From the NCBI GenBank assembly GCA_930367215.1, contig OV884059.1, positions 68,419,393-68,483,392 on the forward strand: DNA of 64,000 bases. Direction: 5' to 3'. Under the pieces are notes generated by a model, which worked only from the letters and a program-made list of their open reading frames with translations, was not told the DNA's origin and ran no database searches. How positions within the stretch are numbered: position 1 is the first letter of the stretch; each line of letters opens with the position of its first letter. The stretch is from Pollenia angustigena (lineage: Eukaryota; Arthropoda; Insecta; Diptera; Polleniidae). A program made the position numbers and the translations under genes. Shown here one piece after another: positions 11,930-23,469 of the stretch.

Positions 11930-13095
11930 GATTTATTTTAAAGAAAATTTTTGGCACACAAATTTTGTACTGATTATTTTCCATTTAATATTAAGAGGAC
12001 ACAATTTTTATGTTTAAAGATTTTAGAATATCCACTCGATTAATGGTTGTTGGATTAATCCAAGAAATTTTTCACCATTATTTCGAATAATTAAAATAGC
12101 CAATTTCAAATGCCGCGAACAATCTAGTTTTTCACATTTTTTTAGGCTTCTAACTGATAAAATACGCTAAGTCAAGAGAACATTTTGCAAGTTACCTTTT
12201 GCATTTGTTTCCATATCACATTTTTTTGAATATATTCTAGTCTATTTTTAGATTTGGGTGTATGTGTAAAAAATTATGGAAATCATGATAAACATCAAAT
12301 TCCATACGAAAGAAAGTCTATACTAAAATCACTTTTCCAAATAACTTAGCAATTTCCTCTGTCTTTCAAGAATCACTAAATGCAAATTTGTTCCTCCCTT
12401 CCTCTTTTCTTCTGTATATGATAACATTTATTCAATTAATTAATTTGGTTTTATGGCTGCTTAGTAATCAATTACGGGAAGTATTAATTTTAAAACAATA
12501 TACAGTCGTCACCTTAATGCAATTTTAAATCTTGTTAAACAATGTGCAACGTTGCAAAATGGAACTTCTCATTTGTATTAAAAACATATTTAAAGGATTG
12601 TACGACAATTGTTCAAACTTAATATAATAAAATCATAAAAAAGCTCCACCTCCTACAAAATTCATTATAAAATTTTAATTTTATTGCCGAGTCATAAAAT
12701 ATACGGACTGTCACACGTTTGCAATTGCACGCGAGAATTAAATGAAAAAATATGCAAAATAAAATTAATTATTTTAATGAAAAAGGAGGAAATTATTTCT
12801 GTACACAACAACAATGATAAACTCAAATTGTTTATTTTTATAATTTATCACATAAACACACAAACAAACACAAAATAATCATAATCCAACTTAAAACTCA
12901 CAGATTAATAATAAAAATTAACTGAATTATTATTATTAATGTCAGGGTGTCTATATTCCCAAACTTCTTCAATGTCTGGGAACGAATGTGAATTATTCTT
13001 TTTTCGTCGGAATTTTATTTCGCATTAAATTGAAGTTTTATATTTGGCTGTGCGAATATTTTAGAACAACACAAAACGACCTAATGTATATCGGC
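11930..13095. other. AT-rich, no gene seen
   Basis: Long AT-rich stretch with chance open frames only (for example 12684-12878). No inverted repeat or family match was recognised. Confidence 0.45.
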
Positions 13096-13146
13096 CCCTA
13101 ACCGTGAAAATGGCGTAAGCGCCAAAAATCAAATTTTACATAAGAG
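13091..13146 (+). repeat. Fragment of the CCCTAACCGCG MITE
   Basis: ATCGGCCCCTAACCGTGAAA and AGCGCCAAAAATCAAATTTT match one end of the element whose other copy spans 56441-61261. It stops where the LINE relic begins. Confidence 0.55.
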
Positions 13147-13154
13147 AGTTTCAA

Positions 13155-13927
13155 ATGTCCAACCCTGACTGCTCTTTTGCAGATGACAGCAAACTTTGCC
13201 AAACGTATTCATTTGATTATAGACCAAGCGTAGTCGATGTTGGTGCTATGAGGCAGAACATGAATAATACGCTTGGCCTTGACCTTCAAGGTGCCTCATC
13301 TATATATGTACATGGGTGGTGTAATTATTGAGGAATCAGAATCCCTTGATATTCTGGGCATGAAGATGCAATGTGATGTTCGATGGAAGCATCATATATT
13401 CAAGGTGTCGAAAGAAGCATTCAAGTGCCTCGGTTTTTAAAACGGTGTGGGATATCTTCACTCCATCTGATCTCCTTAATATTTATACAACTCTCATGTG
13501 TGGACCAGTGCTTCAAATTCTTTTTTGAAGCTATTCGACCGCGTGCAGGAGTGGGCTAGGGTTTTCATTGGTAACATGAGGGTATCTAATTCTAGTGACT
13601 CCCTTAAGCACAATCGCAATCTGGGCTATATTTGCCCATTTTATCGTTACTACAATGTGTTCTGATGAAATTAGAGATCTGATTCACGAAACCCGTATGA
13701 TTGCTCACAATACACGCTTTTCCTCAGGAGCCCATCCGTTTATGGTCGATTGCTCGGTGGATCATACAACGCATTACAGTGAAAATTGGTTTTTTGGTCA
13801 GACTGTACGTATGTGGATTAACCCTTCTGCTGAAGTCTTCCCTCACACTTTCAAAGTGAATAAGTTCAAGACGAATGTTCTCAAACACTACTCCCTCTAT
13901 CATCCTTCCCATAACCTATTTTGCTAG
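13155..13927 (+). pseudogene. LINE reverse transcriptase, C-terminal relic (CR1/jockey-like)
   Basis: This is the 3' part of the second ORF of a non-LTR retrotransposon, the enzyme that copies element RNA into DNA at the target site. The relic begins near the active-site box, read as FADDSKLCQ (about 13165; the family norm is YADD). It continues with LGMKMQCDVRWKHHI and LMCGPVLQ, then a long intact tail frame (13595-13927) with PFYRYYNVFCSDEIRDLI, HPFMVDCSVDHTTHYS, VRMWINPSAEVFP and a closing FKTNVLKHYS. That tail order is typical of CR1/jockey-type LINEs. At least two frameshifts and several stops separate the blocks (for example around 13305, 13440 and 13525). The N-terminal RT fingers and the endonuclease are absent, as expected after 5' truncation. 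I cannot fix the clade. Confidence 0.72.
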
Positions 13928-14217
13928 TTATAACACAATACAATGCATTGGTATAAGCCACCCCAAGTACTAAAAAAAATGGTACCTTTTATTAATCCTT
14001 GTCTGATCATAATAAAATTCAGAGGAATTTGTAGTATAAAAATAAACTAAATTGGTCTAAATTTGTTATTTGCAGCTTTATATAGTGGAATCCAGACCGA
14101 TGAGCACAAAATTTCTTTAATGTGATTTTTGTCTCAAAACACAAAATTTAACCATTTTTTGTCACAGTTTTCGACGTATTTGAGTGCATTCTGAGAGAGG
14201 GCTTCTTATGGCACCTA

Positions 14218-14660
14218 CACAGAGAAAAAAAAAAAGAATTTAAAAAATTTCCAAACAATGGTATTAAAAAGATAAGTGGTGCCAGTATTTTGATAGCATC
14301 TGTTGTAAAGCTCTTAACAAAATGTTTTCAAATTGAAGGCAAAGATAAAAAATTTCCTTTGTTTTATATAAACAACTACTTGCTGTCAAAAAGATAACGC
14401 CCATCTGTAGCGCCCTGCTGTCAAATAGATACCACACTGTTACCAGTGTTGATAGCGTAGACAATAGGGTATTCAATTAATCGGGCTTTTGCTTTAATCT
14501 GTCAATCGCTCGTTTTGTTTCGAGCTTTTTGTTTAATCGGTTAATAATCGGTTAATTTTGTCATTGATCGGTTAACCGATTAATAAAGTTTTTTTTATAA
14601 GTTAAGTACATAATTTGAATAAACAAAAATGGAAAATTAGTTATTATTTGGAGTTTATTA
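14218..14660. other. No gene; hAT-end-like AATCGGTTAA tract
   Basis: 14464-14590 contains TAGGGTATTCAATTAATCGG followed by repeated ATCGGTTAA words. The same terminus starts the element at 63044. Only one end is present here. The flanking DNA holds nothing recognisable. Confidence 0.35.
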
Positions 14661-14664
14661 GTAA

Positions 14665-15150
14665 CTATCTGACCCGACAGACGTTGTCCTGTTCAAATTA
14701 GGAAAAATGTTTGCGTTCGATTTTTTAAATCCGTTAAAAAGATACGAACCTTTGAAAGAAAAATTAGTCAAATCGATGGAGCCATTTTTTTATTTTAGGT
14801 AAATCGAGACAAGTGTGTGTGAAAGTCGGCGGGGCAAAATGTTCTTTCCGTAAAAACCTAAGTTGGATCATGTCGATCATTTGAAAGAAAAAATCGGCCA
14901 AATCGGTCAAGTCGTTCTCAAATTATGCGCTTAATAGAAAAAGTGGGCGTAAAAGTAGGAGTGGTAAATTTTTCTTTCGATGAAAACTTGAAATGGATTT
15001 ATACGAACATTTGAAAGAAAAATTTGTCAAATCGATGGAGCCGTTTTCTGATTTTAGGTAATTTGAGAGAAGTGGGCGTAAAAGTGGGCGGGGCAAAATT
15101 TTCTTTTCGTATAAATCTAAGTTGGAGCAGCTTTCGCATTTTTATCAACT
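14665..15150 (-). mobile_element. Worn Helitron-derived fragment
   Basis: The plus-strand start CTATCTGACCCGACAGACGT resembles the Helitron 3' ends at 48083 and 31548 (CTAGCTGGCCCGGCAAACG; CTAGCGGACCCGACGAAC) but with CTAT in place of CTAG. Inside are about three imperfect direct repeats sharing TTTGAAAGAAAAATT, TCAAATCGATGGAGCC and AGTGGGCG. The 5' end was not found. Confidence 0.45.
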
Positions 15151-15229
15151 TACATACATTCTTTTACAAATCATGTCAATATCAACTTATATCAGAAACA
15201 CTAGACCACTCATCCATACGCATCCACTT

Positions 15230-15325
15230 TAGCCCTACAGATATTAGGACCAGTCCAAACGATGTCCTAGGGGAGGACCATATAACCCAGCTTTGGACTT
15301 CAAAGGAGTGGTTTTAAAACTGGGT
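15230..15325 (+). repeat. TACCCTGCA-type element, left-end fragment
   Basis: GCCCTACAGATATTAGGACC followed by AGTCCAAACGATGTCC and GACCATATAACCCAGC match 62001-62160. It is truncated after about 95 bp. Confidence 0.6.
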
Positions 15326-15339
15326 CATTAATACGCAAC

Positions 15340-15605
15340 CTCTCTAAAAATATGGTCGGGATTGGAGAAGTGGTCTTGGCACGTGGAGATATGCAAGAAG
15401 TAAAGTTTCCAAATTAGGAACACGTATCTTGGTTATAAAAATACGACATCGAATAAAATATCAGCGAGATTGGAGAAGTAAGCGTGGCACATAGACGATT
15501 TGTTTATGTCTTAAGAACAAAATTTATATAACTTTATATTCTCGTCGCATCATGGTAAAGGTTATATAAGATTCGGCATAGCTGAATATAACACTCTGAC
15601 TATTT
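15340..15605 (-). repeat. Dispersed repeat ending in TTCGGCATAGCTGAA
   Basis: Inverted relative to 45590-45960. It shares GATTGGAGAAGT and GTGGCAC words and the terminal palindrome-like ATTCGGCATAGCTGAATATA (15573-15592). There are two imperfect internal copies of about 125 bp. Non-coding. Confidence 0.45.
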
Positions 15606-15689
15606 TTGTTTTTCTTTCTTAAGCGCATTTTAATTCCAATTTTATTTTTATAAGGCGACCTTTCAAACATTAACATGCTCTTAATTTGC

Positions 15690-17098
15690 ATAGGGGAGGG
15701 GATATCTATTTATACCCTCCACCACAATTAGTTGTGAAGAGGCTATACTAAGTTTTATTATTCATCTCAGACCCCATAAAGTATATATATTCTGAGTCCT
15801 TGAGTATTTCTAAGTTGATTGGGACATGTCCATCTGTCTGTCCGTCTGTTTAAAACACGCTCACTTTCGAAAAACTCAAAACAAATAAACAAACTTGATG
15901 TCAAATTGCTTGTAGTTGTCCTAAGCAGTTCGGATTAAAATCCAGCAAAATCGGTTCTGTAGGATCACAGCTATGAATCAAAATGTGGAACCACCACCTA
16001 AAAAATGGATAATTTTGTAACAAAACCTAAATGGTGAAACAATGCACGAAATGATATACGATTTTGCAAAAATTCGTTATATTAAACTGAAAATCACGTT
16101 GTAAAATTTCGTGAAGATCCGTTCATAATTTACCCTAGGCCCCATATAACCCCTACTCCCGGAAAACAGTATAGTACTCTTTAAACCCTAATTAATAATG
16201 GTATCATTACAAATTTTGGCACGTCACAGTTTAATAGGACTTGAACTGACGCTGTTAAATTTCAGGAAGATCGGTCCATAATTTACCCTAGGCCCCATAT
16301 AAGCCCCACTCCCGGAAAACAGTTAAGTACGCCTAAAACTATAATGAATAATGCTACCATAACAAAATTTGGTTTGTAATAGTTTTATAGGACAAGAAAT
16401 GACACTGTGAAATTTCGGGAAGATCGTTCCATAATTTATCCTAGGCCCCATATAAACCCTTCTACCGGAAAACAGTTTAGAACGCCTAAAACCGTACAAA
16501 ATAATGCTATCAGAATAAAGTTTAATACTTCACAGTTTTATATGACTGGAAATCACACAAATTTCGTGATGATTTCTCCATAATTTACTATAGACCTCAT
16601 ATAAAGCCCAGCCTTCATACGGCCAGAAAAGTCGCTATTCAATTTTGTGATATACGGTCCATAACAACCCTTAGATCCATTTTAAGCAGCCTTCTGAAAT
16701 TCACTGAAAACGCTAAAACTAATTTCTTCGCTGTATTGAAATTTATATTTTTTAATACGAGAAATCACTCTGCTGAATTTTGGGATGATTGGTTCATAGC
16801 TTACCATGGCTCCAATATAAATTCCCCTACTTCAAATCATTTAAGTTCGGCTTAAACTGTACCGAATCATGATATTTTACTCAAGCTAGTATTGCAGAAT
16901 AAAGTCATAAAACCTTCTGATTGTCGGTCAATAATTTAATATATGTCTAAACGGCAACCAATTTGAATGCAGGGTGCTGTTTTTATACAGATAAATTAAT
17001 AATAAATAGACATCATATAGATATTTTCCTAAAAAATTCGAACTGTCGGTGCAGGGTATCAAAGATTCGGCACAGCCGAATATAGCCCTCTAACTAGT
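15690..17098 (-). repeat. Dispersed repeat built of about 150-bp tandem units
   Basis: The block CCATAATTTACCCTAGGCCC followed by CATATAA recurs about every 150 bp (near 16120, 16270, 16430, 16580 and, worn, near 16795). Each is followed by CCCGGAAAACAGT and preceded by AAATTTCGGGAAGATC-like sequence. Divergence increases toward 16950. One edge carries GATTCGGCACAGCCGAATAT (17065-17084). Related units are at 49050-49440 and 52140-53000 on the opposite strand. A decayed array is seen; the element class is not known to me. Confidence 0.6.
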
Positions 17099-17099
17099 T

Positions 17100-17655
17100 A
17101 ACTTATAATTTAATAACTAAAAGTTTTTTGCCAACTATGTTATATCGCCAGCGTATCGCACAATTTTGAAGCCTCAACCGCCAGGTCGACCTAAGACTTC
17201 GTATAGGAAGGCGAAAGCTTCCAAAATACGCTCTAGAGTATTTGGTATTCTTCATTAAACGTCTCAGATTTATATTGTTCTCCAAAAAATACGTTAAAAA
17301 ATGTTAAGGTTAAAAACAGCAAAAACTCTAACTCGGTACAGTTATACGACGCCAAGCCATTAAGCAATGCAATATGATTCGTAAAACCCACGAAAAGCAG
17401 AAAAAAGTCGACATGTCTGCCTTTAGATAAAAAATACAAAGACGTGCGAGCTGCGATAACGCCCAGAGCAGTTTTACAAATGTAGAGGTGTTCACATCAA
17501 TATTTTAAAGTAAAATTTAATAAATTTAAATTTTTAATGTGGCAATAGTTTCAGTTAATTTGAGGTTGACTTATGAATATAAAAGCAAAAAAGAAAATAA
17601 ATGGCAAATTTTTAATTGTGTGATAATATAAAGCTGGATCGCATTCACCCAACAA
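17100..17655. other. No gene seen
   Basis: Short minus-strand frames at 17103-17439 lack recognisable motifs. No repeat partner was found. Confidence 0.35.
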
Positions 17656-17660
17656 GACTA

Positions 17661-18581
17661 CACTGAAAGAATTTTCTTCGCAATACTAACGAATTTTGAC
17701 ATTAATCCCATGAAAAATTGCATTATAAAGGAACCTATGCAGCGCTTCGTTGGATCAATGAAACCTGTTTCATTAAAAGGACTTAATGAAACATTACATT
17801 AGATCCATGAATATTATTCATTGGATGAATACTTTCAATAAAGTAAAATTTTTTTTTTTTTATATTTTTTTAATTATTTTTTTTTCTTTTTTCTTATTTT
17901 ATTTTATTTTTTATTTTTTTTTCTGTCTCTGGCGGGATTCGAACATGCAACCTCGGTGCTGATAGACTAGCTCACTACCAGCTAGTCTACCGGGGCAATG
18001 TAGTTTTTGTATAAAAAAACTATGTTTTTTTCTCAATTAAGGGCGTAAATATGAGATTAAATTGTCCATAATAACAATAACAACGTTGATTGAAAGTGGA
18101 TTGAAAGTTTTTGTTTCATTACTATAATGACATTTTTATTGTCATAATGAAAATTTAAATTTATGAAGGCAATTATTGAAATATGTTGCTTTTATAAAAA
18201 AATTTTTTGATTTCATAAATTTAATGGCATACATGTAACATTAGATGTATGAAATTATTAAATCTTACATTTTTTAAATAACAATTAAACATTTTTTTAA
18301 TGAAACTATAATTTTGTATTAAGTTATGAATATAGTTATGTTTGTTTATTGTTTTTTTGTGTTCCCAATTAAAATTTTTTGTTTTACTTGGACAAACTTA
18401 AGTTTTCATATATCCAATGAAAATTTTTAACGTAATTACGAAATCTAATGAAGCGATTTTAACGAAAATACTTCATCAAACCTATGAAATTCCATTTAGA
18501 CAATGAAAATTTTCATTTACCCAAGGAAAACTTTTTTATGAAAATGATTCATTAAATATATGAAGCATTTTTCTTTCAGTG
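17661..18581 (-). mobile_element. CACTGAAAGAA-type DNA element carrying a SINE, copy 1
   Basis: Ends CACTGAAAGAATTTTCTTCG and, inverted, CACTGAAAGAAAAATGCTTC. TA flanks both sides (17659-17660 and 18582-18583), so it behaves like a TA-specific DNA element. It is 921 bp with no transposase. The interior holds a tRNA-derived SINE on the minus strand (17850-18063). The copy at 56455-61046 has the same SINE at the same internal position. Confidence 0.8.
17850..18063 (-). repeat. tRNA-derived SINE, family B, inside DNA element
   Basis: On the minus strand: a leader starting AATTTAATCTCATATTTACG, then a tRNA-like module (17923-17997) starting GCCCCGGTAGACTAGCTGG, a perfect 8-bp hairpin GACTAGCT...AGCTAGTC, a box-B-like GTTCGAATCCCGCC, and an A-rich 3' tail. 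The acceptor-stem 3' strand is missing, so it is not a working tRNA gene. Confidence 0.75.
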
Positions 18582-18589
18582 TACGAATC

Positions 18590-19200
18590 TATAAAAAAAA
18601 CTAAAAAAAAACTTACTTTATTATGTGAAAGAAAAACAAAAGAAGCAATTTTTATTTTATTTTTCTAACAAATAATTTTTTCCACTGATGTATAAGATAC
18701 AATTTTAGGTCGACTCTGCATCATTAACAAAAAAAGCAAGTCCAAAAGTTTAATTGCGTCCTACCTATTGAACCAAGGAAAGCGGAAGGGTTAAGACATA
18801 CATATGACCTTCAATTTAATACAAGAAGAAAAATATATTGCAAAAAAATGGTTTCCTGAAAGTTTTACCTTGTAGAAATCCTATTTTTTATGTGTAAGAA
18901 AATTAAACTTTGCGTTATTTATATCCTACACATGCCTTTCACATTTGCTGATGTGACAATTATAAGATAATGAGTACTAATTAAAAGTAAATAGGGAGTT
19001 ATTTTATTGTTGCAGTATATTTGGGTGTAAATTTATCTATCTGGAGCTGCGTTTTCAACAGTAAAACAGAATAATAAACAACTGTTGGTTGAAAATTATT
19101 TAAAACCATATGAAATTACACAACAAATATAGAAAAAAGGAGTTATTCCTTAACGAAACACATTGTAACTGATTAAGCTTTCGTTCACCTTTCACTGGCG
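18590..19200. other. AT-rich, no gene seen
   Basis: No family match and only chance open frames. Confidence 0.4.
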
Positions 19201-19203
19201 AGC

Positions 19204-19436
19204 ACACAGAAGATATTTTCGCCAATTTTGTTTTCAATTAAACCATTATTCAAAAAAAAATATATTTAGTGAATTAAAAATTTACTAATCTAAATAACTT
19301 TACTGCAGAAAATGTTGTTAATGTCAATAAATATTACCTTGATACTATTAATTTGTTTACTGGCGCAAATTTAAAAAATTTTTAAATTAATATCACAAGT
19401 TTTTTAATTGAAATAAATATTTCTTTTTTTCTGTGT
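19204..19436. mobile_element. CACAGAAAAAA-type MITE
   Basis: Ends ACACAGAAGATATTTT and, inverted, ACACAGAAAAAAAGAAAT. The interior is very AT-rich and similar to 47372-47611 (TATTAATTTGTTTACTGG and AATTAATATCACAAG). 233 bp and non-coding. Confidence 0.6.
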
Positions 19437-19969
19437 ATGCATAAAAATTATTATAATCAGTATTGCATTGATTCAGATAAAATGATTCCTAAATTAAAAT
19501 ATAGACTACAAAATATCAAAATCATTTCCTAATCTAACCCAAATTAAGCGGACAATTGAGGGGTATAGATGCATAGACTGCAATCTCCACATTTATAGTT
19601 TTCGTAATAAATAGTAAAAACCTCCAGCTCGAAGTATATTCATAGTTATTAATTGTATGTTATACTATTCAGTAAAAGTGAATGTGATAAAGATATGATG
19701 CAAGTTTAAACCAAATCGATAAAGCGGTTTGCAGGCAATTATAATAATAAAGTTGGAGATTGCTGTGTTTGCTCTAATCAAATGGACATTGCTGCTTTTT
19801 TAGCATGGGCAAGTACTATAAAAAATCAGTAGTTATAAAATTCTTAAACTCAACCAAGGCTTAGTTTTTTCTTGATTGATTTGGAAGAACTTCATAACAA
19901 CTTAGCTCCATAATTACGACCAATGACAAAGTTATAAAATTAACAATAAAACTAATTGTTTCATATAAA

Positions 19970-20695
19970 AAACAAGTAAGAAAGTACAGTCGGTCAAGCC
20001 CGACCATATGATACCCTACACCACAGTATTTAAAAACACATCATGCTTATGTGTCCATATAAATATGGATTTATCTATGTTTATAAACTTCATGAAAATT
20101 GGTTTGAAAGTTTGTGAGAGGCAGAAATTGCCCCCTACCTCCCCTTGTGGTCCTATTTTTGAAAAACTGTATAGCTAATGTGTCCCTATAGATATGGATC
20201 TATCTATGTTTTAAATTTCATTAAAATCGGTTTGAGAGGCAGAAATTGCCCCTATCTCCCTTCGTGGTCCTATTTTTAAAAAAATGCATACATTCTGTGT
20301 CCATATAGATATGGTTCTATCTATGTTTTAAATTTCGTTGAAATGGGTTTGATAGTTTCTGAGAGGAAGAAATTTCCCCCTATCTTCCCTCGTGGTCCTA
20401 CGATTTGGCCCATTTTCAATAGGCTTGGTCCCTGTGCCAATAAGAACCTATGACCCAAATTTCATCAAATTATCTCCAAAATTGCGACCTGTACTTTGCG
20501 CACAAGGTTACATGGACAGCCAGCCAGCCATCCTGCCAGCCAGCCGGACGGACATCGTTAGCTCGACTCAGAAAGTGATTCTAAGACGATCGGTATACTT
20601 TAAGGTGGGTCTAGGACCAATATTTTAAGGCGTTACATACATCAGCACAAATGCATAATACCCTCTTCACTATTGTGGTGTGGGTATAATTATTT
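19970..20695 (+). repeat. Dispersed repeat with about 125-bp tandem units
   Basis: Starts near ACAGTCGGTCAAGCCCGACC and ends TTGTGGTGTGGGTATAA. Three units of about 120-125 bp share GTGTCCATATAGATATGG, TCTATCTATGTTTTAAA, GAGAGGCAGAAATTGCC and TGGTCCTA. A unique 3' part holds a CCAGCCAGCC run and GATTCTAAGACGATCGGTAT. Related units lie at 40330-40615 (minus) and 41380-41645 (plus). Non-coding; the frame 20392-20628 is inside it and not called. Confidence 0.55.
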
Positions 20696-20744
20696 GTTTT
20701 ATTTTTTAATTTATTTTTAGTTTTGTTTTGCAAAAAAGAAACAG

Positions 20745-21235
20745 AATAAAAACAAGTAAGTAAGTAAGCTTTGCCGAATCTTATATACCCTTCACCAAGA
20801 TGAGATTAGAACAAAAAGTTATATACATAAATAGCGTTCTTTAGATAGGTATAAATAAATATCAGTTGAGCCACGCCAACTTTTCATTTCGTCATGCCGA
20901 AGAATATAAAAAAACAAACAATTTATATAATATGTGCCTAAGCCCGTTTCCTCTTTTGCCAAAGTTGATGTTTGAAATTTGTCCCCTTTTAGACAGGCAA
21001 AGTTAACTTTGCAAGGTCTTGAGTTTATGGAAGGGAGGGGAAAAGAGAATAGCGGGGGAGTACGAACTTTGCTGTACTCGCTAATTCCTTTTGTTTTTCG
21101 TTCGTAGTTTATTTCTGAGCAGGGATGATAAAGTCGGTAGTACATTTGTACTTTTTTTACTACTTTTAGCAGTGCAAAAGTAATAAAGTACTCCAGTGCA
21201 AATTTAGTACAATTTAAAAATTGCAAACGCTTTTT
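20745..21235 (+). repeat. Dispersed repeat remnant with GCTTTGCCGAATCTTATATA
   Basis: Begins AAACAAGTAAGTAAGTAAG. A later segment (20975-21015) holds CCCCTTTTAGACAGGCAAAG, which recurs inverted at 24422-24462. The minus-strand frame 20819-21226 covers this patchwork and has no recognisable domain. Confidence 0.4.
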
Positions 21236-21239
21236 CGCC

Positions 21240-21795
21240 TTTATGTAAATACTATATCGAATTTAATTCAAACAAATTATTGCTACAGTCTTATGAATCT
21301 TGTTGCTATAAAAAAGTTTAAAATAAAAAAAAATTAAATATGTATAGAAATATGTTACAAAACTAATTTAATACACCAACCGAACTTTCATCTTCTTTAA
21401 AAATAATAATTTTATGTTCCTTACTATACCTGATTGTTGTAATTTTTTAATTAAATATTTTATATATGGGCATTTCCTGGGGTCACTAACGTACGTTCGC
21501 ACGCTTTTGATGTACAAATAATATAGAAATCAAAACTTTTCCTATCATTTTTTGGCGATTCGATAGCATTTGGGTAGCTCTAAGTTTAGTGCAAAAGATG
21601 GATTTCATCGAGTTTAAATTTTTTATAATGAAACATGTGGTCACGAACGTACGCAAAATAGAAGTCAACTTTGGCTGACATGAAATGTAAAAATCTGCGT
21701 AATGGGACGGAATATTCAAAAGTGAATAATTTATTTTAAGTGTGTATTAATGTACGTCTCCATCCAGTATTTACAAAATAAAATATCTCTCTTGG
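21240..21795. other. No gene seen
   Basis: AT-rich with chance frames. No repeat partner was recognised. Confidence 0.35.
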
Positions 21796-21869
21796 TTTTT
21801 GTTTAATTGGCTTATGTACCGGACGCGAACGTATGATTTTTCCATATGTTTTTCTATGATTATCACCAG

Positions 21870-22110
21870 GGAAACCATAAATATGCAATTGCATGTTTTC
21901 CTTGTGCGACCAATGAAGGCACAGCCAATATATTTATCCGTGTTAGAGCCTTTTATGAATTTTGGCATCGATTTGTTAGTGCATATTTTTGAATATTTTA
22001 CCGTTTGCAGCATTTTTGTGCATAATTTAGTTTAACGAGCATTTTTGCAGCATATTTTAAGTTTATAGCGCATATTTTGCCTTTTTAAGGCATATTTTGA
22101 TATGCATATG
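21870..22110 (+). repeat. Dispersed repeat, partner of 2500-2680
   Basis: Shares AAATATGCAATTGCATG and TTGTGCGACCAATGAA with the other copy, then carries repeated GCATATTTT words to 22100. No conserved frame. Confidence 0.55.
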
Positions 22111-22980
22111 TTAAATTTTTTTAGATGCTTAAAGAAGCTTTTGCAGAAAATAAATTTTTTTTTCGAAATTCTGTTACATCAATTTTGCCATCTACATTTA
22201 ATTTTTACTTTCAAATTGTTATGCGATGTGTATAACACTGCTTTACAAATTTTTAATTTGGAAAATTACCAAGAACGCCACGTGCCTAGATAAGTTAACT
22301 TTGACCTCCTGAACACGAAAAACGCTGTAATTTTTTTTTCATTAGTTAAGTTTTTTAGATAACGGTACTTTTGTGTTTTTCGGTGTACGGTCCCACTCAA
22401 ACCCTTGTGGAGCCCAACCGAAAAGTCCGATCGAGATAAATGGCATATCGTTGGAAAGGCAACTGAATGCCTTTTCCGTCGATATGCTTTTTATCTGATA
22501 AGAATTGGCTGAGTTATGGCACCTCAAAGTTCGAAATTTGCCTATTTTTTACGTTTTTTTTCAAAATTTTGCATTTTTATTTCGTTTTTTTTTCTACGTA
22601 ATAGTAAATATCTGGAATGTTTTATTTTTTAACCAAATAGTTTATTTTGTTACCAACATTTTAAGCGTAATTTGAAAAAAATCGGATAAAAAATAAAGTT
22701 TTTATTAAGGATTTTGTGGAACGACAATATTTTTATCTCATATAAAATTCCGTTTTTTTTTAACCATCAGTTTTAACGAACGTGTTAACGTGTTTTTAAG
22801 AGCATATTTCTGGTTTCCCTGATTATCACCATGCATTTTCCCATAAATATCTTCAAATTTCCTTATTAAAAATCTAATTACTCCTTATACAATTGATTGT
22901 AATGGAGAGATTATGGAGAAAGAGTGTAAATATAACATATTTTTTGCATGCAAAATAAGTATATAAAAATGTCTTTAGAA

Positions 22981-23183
22981 CAGTGATAGCCACTCCATAG
23001 GCTCGCGAGGCAGTCAATAATCGTATTTTTTGCACAGACACGGTCGGCAATTCACATGTATTCAACAACTTTGTTCGTTTCAAAACATCAGCTATCATCA
23101 GTCTCTGCGACCGCACACAAGTACATAATATCTTTGTGTGCGTGCGTTCGGGGCTTGGTTAGTTCGGGGCTTGGTTATCACTG
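22981..23183. mobile_element. hAT MITE with 8-bp target duplication
   Basis: Left end CAGTGATAGCCACTCC. Right end inverted CAGTGATAACCAAGCC. CTTTAGAA flanks both sides exactly (22973-22980 and 23184-23191). An 8-bp duplication with CAG-starting ends is the hAT signature. 203 bp and non-coding. Confidence 0.82.
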
Positions 23184-23251
23184 CTTTAGAAGTAGCTTTA
23201 ATACTTAAAAAATATAAAATGTTCCAGTTTTCAGCGTAATTTCCTCAAGTA

Positions 23252-23460
23252 ACACTCAATTTACATGATGAATTTTATGACGTCCAATTTTAGACGTAAT
23301 TTTTTTGTTTGGTAGCAAGCGGTGCAGAGAAGAAAGAGGAGTAGAAAAATAGACATGATTTCTGTTTTCTCTTCCTCTTTCTTATCTACACCGCTTGCTA
23401 CCAAGAAAAAAATGTCGTCTAAAATTGGACGTCATAAAATTCATCATGTAAATTGAGTGT
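23252..23460. repeat. Foldback MITE
   Basis: Nearly perfect inverted arms of about 90 bp start ACACTCAATTTACATGATGA and include ATGACGTCCAATTTTAGACG and GGTAGCAAGCGGTG. The short centre is TTTCT-rich. A transcript would fold into a long hairpin. Non-coding. Confidence 0.85.
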
Positions 23461-23469
23461 AAAATAGCT

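Noticed and set aside
20819..21226. 135-codon minus-strand frame, the second longest in the list outside known TE genes
   Set aside because: Spans the junction of different repeats, and the peptide has no recognisable motif.
22342..22800. Relatively mixed-composition stretch (GGAGCCCAACCGAAAAGTCC)
   Set aside because: No repeat partner, no frame and no terminal repeats in the window. Probably a fragment of an unknown repeat.
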